Assembly: GCA_027922465.2 (NCBI GenBank)
Contig: BQMF02000032.1
Span: 1,364,001 to 1,428,000 of the forward strand
Origin: Turritopsis dohrnii
Lineage: Eukaryota > Cnidaria > Hydrozoa > Anthoathecata > Oceaniidae
Length of the DNA stretch: 64,000 bases
Direction: 5' to 3'
Shown here: piece after piece, positions 55,824 to 64,000 of the stretch
Layout of the letters: each line of letters opens with the position of its first letter
Numbering within the stretch: position 1 is the stretch's first letter
Notes under the pieces: generated by a model
The model's database searches: none
Told to the model about the DNA's origin: nothing
What the model saw: the letters and a program-made list of their open reading frames with translations, nothing else
Made by a program: the position numbers and the translations under genes

Positions 55824-57285
55824 TGTTGTCGCATAAAAGTTTCTTCGTTTTAGTTTGTTTATGTTTTATGTTTTCAATGCGCCATTTTTCGGGAGTAAAA
55901 ACATGACCAGGGACGCAGGTTAATTTTTATTTCGCTAAATAATATTAGCCTTAATAAAAACATGACCAGAGGCATCAGTCAATTTTTCTTTCGCGAAATA
56001 ATGTCAGCCTTGAAGGCTGAAATTGAAATCTTGAGAGGAAAATGTAATGCTTGTCTGATTCTTGTGTATTATTAGATGATGACGAGACAGTGATTTAAGG
56101 AAACAGCGAACATTGAAAGTTTTATTAGTTTTTCATTTTCAACTAGATAATTTAAATGTTATTTTTTTAATTATGAATTTTGACGTATTTTCGGTCCCGT
56201 CAATAGGCTCGAAAATTTCTCTTTCCCATTATATATTTTACAATAAGAAAGAATTAAAAACTTCTTTCTGAAAGAAGCATACATCCTTTGTATTGTTGTG
56301 CAAAAAAGCTCATTAATTATTCATCATGTTATGCTTGTTGTTTGACAAGGAAGAAAAAAAAAGCACGTGTACACATAAACATAACTGGTGTTCGTATCCA
56401 TTGCACGGTACTTCGAACATCCGCTTCGAACACTGTAATCTCAAGTGAGTTATAAATACACTCGAGTACAATCGGGTGGTTTCTATTTGAAGCATAGATT
56501 TTAGTTTGGTTTTCAACAAACTGTCTTTTCAGTTTCCTAGTGAATGTGAACCAGGTCGCCATGTCTATTTTCATTAATCGACAGATACTGGTGAAAGATT
56601 ATTTTTGTTCCTTAACGTTAATATTGAAGTCTGTAAGGTAGAGAAACATTAGTTTAATCAAAAAGAAAGTTTTTTTGTTTATTTTTAATTTATTTTAACG
56701 AGGCCGGGGGGAACTGACAGTGGTATACACTGATGTGGGCCTCCACCAGGAGTTCTCATCTCTTTTTGATTAAACTTTACGCCCTGAAGATTATCTTCAA
56801 AAAAGATAAGTAATTACTTTCCCTTGCTAATCAAGAGTATGTTACTCTGTCGAAATTAACGTACAACGTTTTGAACTTTGTTACACGTAACGTTATGTCA
56901 CAAATGACCGCTCTTTTAATGAACTAGACGTTTCTCCAAGAGGCCTGGCTGAAATAGCATTTTGACTCACAATAGGGCTAAACGGTATACAATATATTAT
57001 GATTATAGCATGTTTAATGTGCCAACGACATGATTAGCATAACTAAGTGTCTATTTCTTTAATGGTTTCGATGACGTTTCAGAATCTATAACCTGTAATA
57101 ACTATAGATTATCGATTATAGATTATCGATTATAGATTACCTATAATCTATAATCTATAATGCAAAAATATAGATAATTATAGATTGTAGATTATAGATT
57201 AGATTAATCTATAATTTCTATTGTTTTCTTACCTATAATCTATAATCTATAATTTGAATGTTATTCTTTTCCCATGGACGGTCAC
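55824..57285 (+). mobile_element. Family D element, left-truncated
   Basis: It begins inside the element (TCGCATAAAAGTTTCTTCGT, as at 40930) and runs to the right end, the complement of GTGACCGTCCATGGGAAAAG, followed by ATAT. CTATAATCTATAATC arrays lie at 57085-57255. It was inserted into a family F copy at AAATAT|GCATTTG, judged from the intact family F sequence near 43318. A short insertion at 56680-56755 is absent from the copy at 40588. Confidence 0.8.
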
Positions 57286-58394
57286 ATATGCATTTGCAGG
57301 TAACACATGTTAGTATATTACAATACATTGATTACCTGGTTCTCATTCATTTAAAGATTAAAGAAACAACAGCTGTTTTCAAAGTTTCCACAAATAGAAA
57401 CCGTCCGCTATAATTCTATTGATTCCATAATAGAACGAATTTGATAGAATTGCTATTTTAGTAAATCCTTGGGGAAAAGTTTTATGTTTATTTTCGTAAA
57501 ATTAAGATGCACTGTTAATCAAATTGCTTGGTAACATTTTTAGTTATATTTATGGACTTTATTTTGATAACGTTTTCAGGTTCTGGGCCATAGTATAGTG
57601 GTTATCACTCTCGTATTTCATGCGGGAGGTCGGGGTTCAATTCCCCTTGGCGGCGTTTCACCATGCGCGAGTGAATGTACCATAGTGCCGGGTCGACCCA
57701 TGCCATGTGAGGGAAATTGGGTAGATGATATATCGGGTGTTGCAGGAGGTCACCCAGAAGAGCACAAGCCCTTGATTGGGTTTGTGTCACTCATTAGAGT
57801 GTCAAATACTTCGGAGCCTTCAACCTAAGCCGTGGCCCCTCCTGGAAAGCAGATGCAGTAGCAACTGAGTGAGGCTAGCCACGTAAAACAATACCAAATA
57901 AATACCAAATAAATAAATAAACGGCAGCTATGACTTGCTGAAGTTAAAACCTCCCGAAAATTTCAACTAAAGGCCAATTTCCGCTTTATTCAACTCAACT
58001 CAAATCTAAATCAAAAATTAGTTCGCTTATACGTGCAACGACAGTGAACGATATGAAAACCGGGCTATAGTTCCGTCTTCCATGCTAAATAGCTGCCGAA
58101 GCAAGAGCTCTTTAGCTCTTTATTATGAGGCATTTTTTTTAACAATAAAAACATTTTTAATGATAAAACGTTTAAATGTTTAAACGTTTTTAATGTTCTG
58201 CATAAAACGTTTTTTAAAGAAACGTTTAAACGTTTTCTCTTTCGAATTCTTGAAACGTTTTTGAATTCTGGCAAAAACGTTTAAACGTTTTTATAAAAAC
58301 ATTTTTAAACGTTTTTTTCTATTGTTTTTGCAATGTTTAAACGTTTCTTTAAAAAACATTTTATCGTTTGTTATCAAAATCCCCTGGAACGTCA
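57286..58394 (+). mobile_element. Family F element, left part missing
   Basis: It matches the interior of 42810-44178 from GCATTTGCAGGTAACACATG, with the core (GGTTCTCATTCATTTAAAGA) and AAACGTTT arrays at 58155-58370. It ends TCAAAATCCCCTGGAACGTCA. The SINE at 57587-57920 is inserted in it. The terminal C of GTCAC is lost. Confidence 0.75.
57587..57920 (+). mobile_element. tRNA-derived SINE (type 2), complete
   Basis: tRNA-like head with A box TAGTATAGTGG (57591-57601) and B box GGTTCAATTCC (57634-57644). The body contains GTCGACCCATGCCATGTGAG and CAACTGAGTGAGGCTAGCC. The tail is ACAATACCAAATAAATAAAT. Inserted in a family F element after AACGTTTTCAGGTTCTGGG. The best preserved of three copies. 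Confidence 0.88.
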
Positions 58395-58411
58395 ATACAC
58401 ATGAAGATTTC

Positions 58412-58925
58412 TTTTTTTTTTTAATCGCTCCATACAAGGTTTAAAACCACTAATGTGTATTGAGGTACAATGAAGAAAGGTGACCATGAACATTGCATTA
58501 AAGTGTTGAAGATTATAATGATAAGGAAAAACAGACTGGTAAAGAATTCCAGAGAGTGGAGGAGCGAGGAATGAAACTTTGTTGGTAAAAAGTTTTAGAT
58601 GACTTTAGGATGTTGACAGTGTGATTGTGGCAATTAGATGAATATCTTGTGTTTCGCTTGAAAGTTTTTATTGCAGGGATGAGAGAAGAGGGCACAGTTG
58701 AACATTTTCCGTAAAAGTATTTGTAAAAGAGGCAAAGAGACGCCACAGATCTGCGATGGGAGAGTGTCAAGTTTACTTGCAAGTTTATCACCAATAGCAT
58801 TACCAATATGTTTCTGAATACAATCTAAAAGATTCAGAGAGTCTGAGGGTGCACCACCCCAAATATGGCAGCAATACTCAATACAACGCCGTATGTATGA
58901 TCGTGTGTATATGAAGAAATAGAAC
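58412..58925 (-). mobile_element. 5'-truncated LINE 3' end
   Basis: On the minus strand, frames read YIRRCIEYCCHIWGGAPSDS, then HRRSVASLCLFYKYFYGKCS, then SFIPRSSTLWNSLP, and the DNA ends in poly-A. These are the C-terminal motifs of a LINE RT ORF (A..IWG..., RR...L..fyk...G.C, R.S..WNSLP). It is the part missing from the plus-strand LINE at 59567-61680 and may be of the same family, but lies in opposite orientation. Confidence 0.75.
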
Positions 58926-59059
58926 CTGTCCTATCTTTTAAAATTTAGTTCATTATACATATGATCATATGATTATACTTCATACGCATATGTTACATGA
59001 TCATACTCATATGAGCATATATATGTCATATCAAATATGATCGTGTAAAAGCAGCTTAA

Positions 59060-59566
59060 CATCCTGTTTCCCCTGAAATTTACCGGTAGACTTTCTGATT
59101 TTCTCAGAATGCGATAGTAAGGATCACAAAAGGTGCTATCTAAACTGAATTGTTCCTTGAAGCAAAGAATGTGTCTACTTTTGAAATTTTAATCAGAATG
59201 AGTTTGAAAACTTAAATAGATTGCTACAGTGTCGATGCTGTTTGGCTTCTTGTTTTCTCATTAAAACCCAAGATTGGCTCAACAACTGTCAATCTTTTCA
59301 CATTTAATTCATCATGTAACAGATAAACGTCAATAGGAGTAGAATGAGCACTTAAAGAATTGAGGTCATTATATCCCATATATTTCATAGAGCTACTTCA
59401 TTGTCAGAAATGCTTGCGAGGAGACATTTTTGAGAAAAACTGCAAATATTTTTTTTTCTGCGGGGATTTGATTTCAGGGATTGAAGTTTTTAATACTTCA
59501 CAGATGTATGAAGTACTTTTTGTGGTTAATAAAGTTACTATCTTAGATAAAAATAGTATTTCGTGG
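59060..59566. other. Unrecognised DNA left of a LINE
   Basis: No terminus or domain recognised; the 72-codon ORF at 59360 and its antisense ORF look like chance. Confidence 0.35.
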
Positions 59567-61680
59567 GAACTTCTCTGATTTGGAATCTTTTCTAGCCAAC
59601 TCATCTCCTGACATTCTTGCTATTTGTGAAACTAATCTTAACCCTTCTATTAGCTCTTCTGACTTCGATGTACCTGGCTATCTTCCTATTAATCGCAAGG
59701 ACTCATCTATTCTTATCACGGCCTTGGTATCTATGTTCGTGACTGTCTTCCTGTAAGTCGTCAATTGAATCTCAAATCTCCTGACGAATCTTTCATCTGT
59801 CTATGTCTTTCTCTCTTGCATTCAACTAGTTATCTTTTCTTTGTGTATCGCTCCCCATCTTCTCAGTCGTGCAGCGTCATCCATTCTATCTCGGAAAATA
59901 TTGATAAAGCTCTCATAGCTCACCCTTCTGTTAATATCTTTGTGTTCGGTGATTTCAATATCCATCATGCTGACTGGTTACCTTTCTCACACACTACCTC
60001 CCTATCTGGCATTGACACTTTCAACTTTGCTATCTCTAACTCTCTTACTCAGCTTGTGAACCTGATCGAGTTGATCAGGAGCCTTCTTTAATTGACCTAT
60101 TCCTTTTGTCTAACCAGAACATTTGCGAAACATCAACATCTGCTCCTTTAGGTAATTCTGATCATTCTGTTGTCAACGTAGCCATTGACTTTAATTCTGC
60201 TTGCCCACACGATCCACCTATTCATCGCAAACTTTATTCATACCATCGTGGTGACTGGGACAGCTTTCGAGATTTGATTCGTGACCTGCCGGTTGATCAT
60301 ATCTTTGCCTGTGATGCAGAGAAGTGTGCAGAGCAGATCTCTTCTAGGCTTCAGGTTGGTATTGGTGAATTTGTTCCTTCCCGTAAATATCAGGTTAAAC
60401 CTCACTCTACACCCTGGTTCTCTCCTGCCATTTTTGCTGCAATTGCCCATCGTAATCATTTTTTCCATCGTTATCAACGTTGTAGTAGTGAAGACAACAG
60501 GCGTCTTTTCACCAGAGCTCGCAACGACTATAAAAAAGTCATTGAGGAGGCTAAACGCACCTATCGAAATCTGGTCCATGATCGTCTTATATCTGAATCT
60601 ATTGGGTCTCATGATTTCTGGCGTATCTATCGGAGCTTTTCTAATAAGGGTAAGTCTTTGATTCCACCACTCTTCAATGGTCCTGAGGTGTTGACATCTG
60701 CTGTTAGTAAAGCGGAGCTCTTTGCTAAACAGTTCAGCAGGAACTCCACTCTTGATGACACTGGTCATGTTTTGCCCGATATTGACCACAGAACTGACGT
60801 GAATTTGTCTTCTCTGAACATAACTCCCAAGATGGTTTCGGATCTTATTAGTTCTCTTGACTCTTCTAAGGCTACTGGTCCCGACGAAATCCCTGTAATC
60901 GTTTTGCAAAAATGCTCGCCTGAACTCTCTCCCATACTCTGTAGGCTATTCAGGAAGTGCATCGATGAATCTTGTTTTCCCTCTTGTTGAAAGATTGCTT
61001 GTGTTGTGCCTGTTTTCAAAAACTCTGGTGAGAGATCGGACCCTTTATGCTATCGTCCTATTAGTCTTCTCTCTATTATAAGTAAGGTCTTCGAATCATT
61101 GATCAACTCTTCCATCACCCATCATCTGGATACTCTTTATCTGTTCTCTGATCACCAGTATGGCTTCCGTTCTGGTCGCTCCACTGCTGATGCTCTAACC
61201 GTCATCTCTGAACGTGTATGTCAGTCCCTCAATGCTTGTGGTGAGACATGAGCTATTGCTCTTGACATCTCTAAGGCATTCAACAAGGTTTGGCATCGTG
61301 GCCTTCTTCACAAGTTGAAGTCTTATGGCATTTCTGGTTCACTCTTGAATCTTATTAAGTCCTTTCTCAGTGGCAGGAGTATTAAGGTGGTTCTGGATGG
61401 TCATTCGTCTTCTTCTTACTCTATTAATTCAGGGGTGCCTCAAGGTTCTGTCCTTGATCCAACCCTCTTTCTCATTTTCATCAACGACCTTCCCGATTGT
61501 ATTCTCAGTAAACTTGCTATCTACGCTGACGACACTACTCTTTACTCGTCTCTTGAAAGGACTAAGGATTTGTTTGATAAGGTTGAAATGGCTGCTGAGT
61601 TGGAGGACGATCTTAGGACAGTAGTTGAATGGGGTCAGAAATGGTTGGTTTCCTTCAAAGGAGGGACTCATTTAAAAAAA
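59567..61680 (+). pseudogene. LINE ORF2 (endonuclease and RT), broken and 3'-truncated
   Basis: Endonuclease part: DLESFLANSSPDILAICETN, a frameshift near 59715, then VFGDFNIHHADWL. Another shift near 60060, then LGNSDHSVV (60106 frame). The linker and RT follow: GPDEIPVIVLQKCSPELSPI; stop TGA at 60988; YRPISLLSIISKVFESLIN, FSDHQYGFRSGRSTADAL; stop TGA at 61249; ALDISKAFNKVWHRGLLHKL, INSGVPQGSVLDPTLFLIFI and the catalytic YADDTTLYSS. The frame ends at a 14-base A run at 61675-61688, before the usual C-terminus. Jockey-type non-LTR element, different from the LINE at 4116-7581. The two stops fit G-to-A and C-to-T decay. Not functional. Confidence 0.85.
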
Positions 61681-62475
61681 AAAAAAAATTTCTATAATCA
61701 AGATTAATTTCTTCTGAAGGTCCTCCCTTCTTTTAAAACTAAAAATGTATTGCAAAGAAATCTTCAATATTACTTGAAACCAAAAATATATCTAGGGATT
61801 GCATGAAATTCTGTTATTATTGCTTATTTTCAGGTATTTATTTCATGGGAGACATTTTCACGAGAATAACAACATAGTATCAGTGCATGCTTTTTTGTAA
61901 AGAACAATTTTTTATGAACGTGAGCTTAAGATAGGCAAAAAAATAAGAAATAACTGTAGCTTAATATTGTTCCAAAAATTAAGCCTGAGTCTGAATTTCT
62001 TTTAAAATAAGAACAACGCAGATTGTGAATTCTCTTAAAGGAATCACTGAAATGCCTGTGTTGAACACCTCAAAAGAAAATGGTGGAATTTTCTTAACTA
62101 AAAAGATTGATAGATATTTTATGGAAATTTGTTGTCATATATGAATGTTACAGTATATATAGAGTATTTTCAGGTGTAATTTCTCTATGTTCTTTCTGTG
62201 TTCTTTACACTTTTAAGGTGGTTGTTGAATGTCTACCAATTGTTTTCCAGCAATTACTGAACAAAAGATCTGAAATAATTTCAAAGTGTCGCCATGAGAA
62301 CAAATTTCTCATGGCGAATTATAAATCAAAAGATTAATAGCAATTAAGATATTTTGAGAATATAAAAATGTTTTGTAAAAATAATATTTAGATTCACCTG
62401 ATGATTGTGAACAACATGAAACTGATAGTTGTGAATAATATGTAGTTTTTATTTTATCCTGCTATTCTATGTGTG
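61681..62475. other. Unrecognised DNA between LINE and Penelope pieces
   Basis: AT-rich with no domain, splice site or terminus that I can support. Confidence 0.35.
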
Positions 62476-62970
62476 TTAACTCCTCCGGTTTAGACTAGGT
62501 CTGTATTGGTTGATAAACTTAGCTTCGTGTGTTTCCCTGTTCGTACGGTCAGTTGATCAAAGTTTGAAGAAGGGGAATATTGAGAATTTTGCGTTTCCGC
62601 AGTTGCGTAGATGTTGTTCTGTGTACACATTTTGGTATTCTGGATGTGATATATGTTGTCTATATAGAATTAGTCCTGTTTGCCCTATATATTCTTCGTT
62701 GCAACCACTACAATTGATTACATATATTAAGTTTGATGTTTCACAATTAAATGGGGACTTTACTTTAAATGGTTTGTTGGATTGTTTAAACTTGAATTCG
62801 GACCCTTCTTTGATATATATGCAACAAACACAACTCTTTCCACATTTACTTACTTTTATTAGGTGGGGTTCAATAAATTCACTCTTACATAATAATCTTT
62901 CTAAATTTGGAGGTTGCTTTTTGCATTTCAGTAAATTTAGGTTTTGGAATTTAGTTTTTGTCGTTTTGCT
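62476..62970 (-). pseudogene. Penelope-like element C-terminus: linker plus GIY-YIG
   Basis: Minus-strand frame: KKQPPNLERLLCKSEFIEPH, KCGKSCVCCIYIKEGSEF (the cysteine motif typical before the Penelope endonuclease), FKVKSPFNCETSNLIYVINC and SGCNEEYIGQTG (GIY-YIG core as IYV...YIG), then HLRNCGNAKFSIFPFFKL. A stop TGA follows, then ETHEAKFINQYRPSLNRRS, ending at 62476. The region between YIGQTG and HLRNC is shorter than usual, so part of the nuclease is deleted. Dead copy. The long plus-strand frame over it is antisense. Confidence 0.82.
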
Positions 62971-62986
62971 TAGTTGTAGTTGGTCA

Positions 62987-62988
<2 letters not shown>

Positions 62989-63019
<31 letters not shown>
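62989..63019. repeat. (TA)n tract
   Basis: Alternating TA just right of the Penelope endonuclease piece. A second (TA)n tract lies at 63272-63294. Confidence 0.85.
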
Positions 63020-63023
<4 letters not shown>

Positions 63024-63090
63024 CTTAGATACCTTTTGTAGACGTATACAACAAATATTTTTACTTAAGAATACGACATTTTTTTAAACT

Positions 63091-63125
63091 AAATATTTCG
63101 GCACTTACGTGTCTTTATCAATAGT
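63091..63125 (-). ncRNA. Hammerhead-like relic, copy 1
   Basis: The minus strand reads TTGATAAAGACACGTAAGTG then CCGAAATAT. This has the order of a hammerhead core (CUGANGA, helix II, GAAA) as found in the pseudo-LTRs of Penelope-like elements. C3 and G8 of the core are changed (UUGAUAA), so it should not cleave. Confidence 0.4.
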
Positions 63126-63271
63126 ACTCTAGGTACTAGAGTTAGCTGATGAATCCGTGAAGGAAGAAACTTAAAGTTCTAACAAAAAAAGTTTTCTTCT
63201 TTTCATCCTTTTATAAGTAAAATTGCTCCTGACTGTCGAGCACTTTCAGAGAAGAGATAATAATCTGTATG

Positions 63272-63294
63272 CTATATATATATATATATATATA
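63272..63294. repeat. (TA)n tract
   Basis: Alternating AT directly before the second hammerhead-like motif. Confidence 0.85.
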
Positions 63295-63320
63295 GTAAAC
63301 AAGAAAAACACATTATTTCT

Positions 63321-63360
63321 TATCACAATATTTCGACTTTTGCTAGTCTTTATCAAGTGT
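63321..63360 (-). ncRNA. Hammerhead-like relic, copy 2
   Basis: The minus strand reads TTGATAAAGACTAGCAAAAG then TCGAAATATTG. Helix II is GAC/GUC, with GAAA following. The same UUGAUAA change as in copy 1, about 230 bases away, suggests a repeated pseudo-LTR unit of a Penelope-like element. Confidence 0.45.
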
Positions 63361-63661
63361 AAAAAAAACATTACAGACAAGGAGTATTTATATAGTGTAA
63401 CATAACTTCTAACATAATGGAAATTAACAAGAGAGTTACAAAAATTAAACTAAGATAAAAAGAAAGTAGTTAGTAAGTACAAAAGAGTGCGAGTAAAATG
63501 TACAGTGGTTAAAACATATGCTAAAAATGAAAATAAAACAATGCATCATTAAAATAATTTTGAAATTTTAAAAGGAAACTCATAAAAACATTATATAAAA
63601 AATAATTACAAGGTTATTTACAATTTAACAGATCACAGCAGTGGTAGAAAATTTGCTCAGA
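63361..63661. other. Probable Penelope pseudo-LTR or UTR
   Basis: AT-rich sequence between the hammerhead-like motif and the Penelope coding frame; no frame of its own. Confidence 0.35.
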
Positions 63662-64000
63662 ACCTGCGTTTTTCGATCATAGATGTAATCAGCTTGAGGA
63701 GTGGCTTAACAAAAGGGGTTACAAAGACAGGATGGTACGTGAACAAATACTAAGGGCGCGTAAATTTAAGCGTCTAGATCTTTTGTTTCGGGAAACTGGG
63801 GAAAAAAAAGCCCCAAATCTTATCTTTAACATTACATACCATCCTGCTTACTCTAAACTGAAACTCATACTTTCAAACATCCATATTCTATTAACACCAG
63901 ACGGCGAACATCGCAGCGTTTTCCAAAATATTCCGATAGTTGGGTTTAAGCGGGGAAAGAGCTTGAAAGACATTTTGGTTCGTGCAAAATTAACCGAGAA
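63662..64000 (+). pseudogene. Penelope-like element ORF, partial, runs off the window
   Basis: An open frame without a start codon: FFDHRCNQLEEWLNKRGYKD, RMVREQILRARKFKRLDLLF, FNITYHPAYSKLKLILSNIH, then HRSVFQNIPIVGFKRGKSLK and DILVRAKL. This is the segment between the RT core and the endonuclease linker (W...RGY....V..Q...A......LL, TYHP, R..KSLKD.LVRAKL). The frame stays open to the last base, so the nuclease should follow past 64000. Opposite in strand to the endonuclease piece at 62476-62970. The RT core is missing on the left. Whether it is intact cannot be judged. Confidence 0.85.

Larger units (their letters stand above)
55382..59055. mobile_element. TTAA-flanked element with CATATGATCATATG arrays (family I)
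   Basis: Ends TGCTTCTTTTACACAATCAT and the complement of GCTGCTTTTACACGATCATA, flanked by TTAA (55378-55381 and 59056-59059). Subterminal CATATGATCATATG and TATGACATATG motifs occur on both sides (55410-55460; 58955-59030). Nested inside are family D and F pieces, a SINE and a LINE 3' end. No transposase seen. Confidence 0.65.

Noticed and set aside
60238..60909. 223-codon minus-strand ORF
   Set aside because: Shadow of the plus-strand LINE reverse transcriptase, which has recognisable domains.
60988..61251. Two in-frame TGA codons in the LINE as a sign of an alternative genetic code
   Set aside because: The SEC63 exons use TGG for tryptophan and have no internal TGA; the LINE also has frameshifts, so ordinary decay explains the stops.
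62510..63028. 172-codon plus-strand ORF
   Set aside because: It is antisense to a clear Penelope GIY-YIG frame on the minus strand, and its end is translated from the (TA)n tract.

Overview
The window is AT-rich animal nuclear DNA, not prokaryotic. Eight exons of one host gene, SEC63 (ER translocon component), lie on the + strand between 1032 and 49098. They have GT-AG borders, matching phases and a continuous protein frame. The mix of CR1/L2-like LINEs, Penelope-like elements, Tigger/pogo, tRNA-derived SINEs and many inverted-repeat DNA elements points to an invertebrate. A cnidarian is my weak guess, from the style of the repeat proteins. One small SEC63 exon (length 3n+2) is expected between 1177 and 30954 and was not found. 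The 3' end of the gene lies past 64000 or was missed.

The rest is intron filled with nested mobile DNA. From 3066 to 10780 a Tc1/mariner-like element holds several copies of a GTTTAAAC-rich element (family A), a full-length LINE with a 1021-codon ORF, a SINE sharing that LINE's 3' tail, and a foldback element carrying a tRNA-like sequence. From 12159 to 15880 lie a broken Tigger transposase and a broken Penelope RT plus GIY-YIG gene. From 19327 to 27712 lie families E, B and C nested in each other and a Harbinger-like MITE. From 31861 to 44178 lie a CAGGCCT element with family B inside it, then a 6 kb family A element carrying a transposase-like and BEN-domain gene with family D inside it, then family F directly abutting. 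From 46755 to 64000 lie LINE 3' ends, TTAA-flanked elements, SINE copies, a broken LINE (59567-61680) and Penelope pieces.

The most striking pattern is a group of at least seven DNA element families (A-G). All end in GTGAC...GTCAC and, where both ends survive, are mostly flanked by matching 4-bp direct repeats of the form A-W-W-T (ATAT, AATT, ATTT, AAAT). The outer 25 bases are recognisably related between families. Inside each terminus is a dense array of one short palindrome that differs by family: GTTTAAAC (A), TTACGCTTACGTAAGCGTAA (B), TTTACCGGTAAA (C), TATAGATTAATCTATA-type (D), TTACTGAT/ATCAGTAA (E), AAACGTTT (F), AGCGCT (G). Six families (A, B, C, D, F, G) share one internal core despite these different ends. 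The family A copy at 36790-42805 carries a broken transposase-like gene and a BEN-like domain; BEN domains in other animals bind palindromic DNA. I infer a transposon group that diversifies by changing the palindrome in its ends. No finished transposase is visible, so the superfamily remains open.
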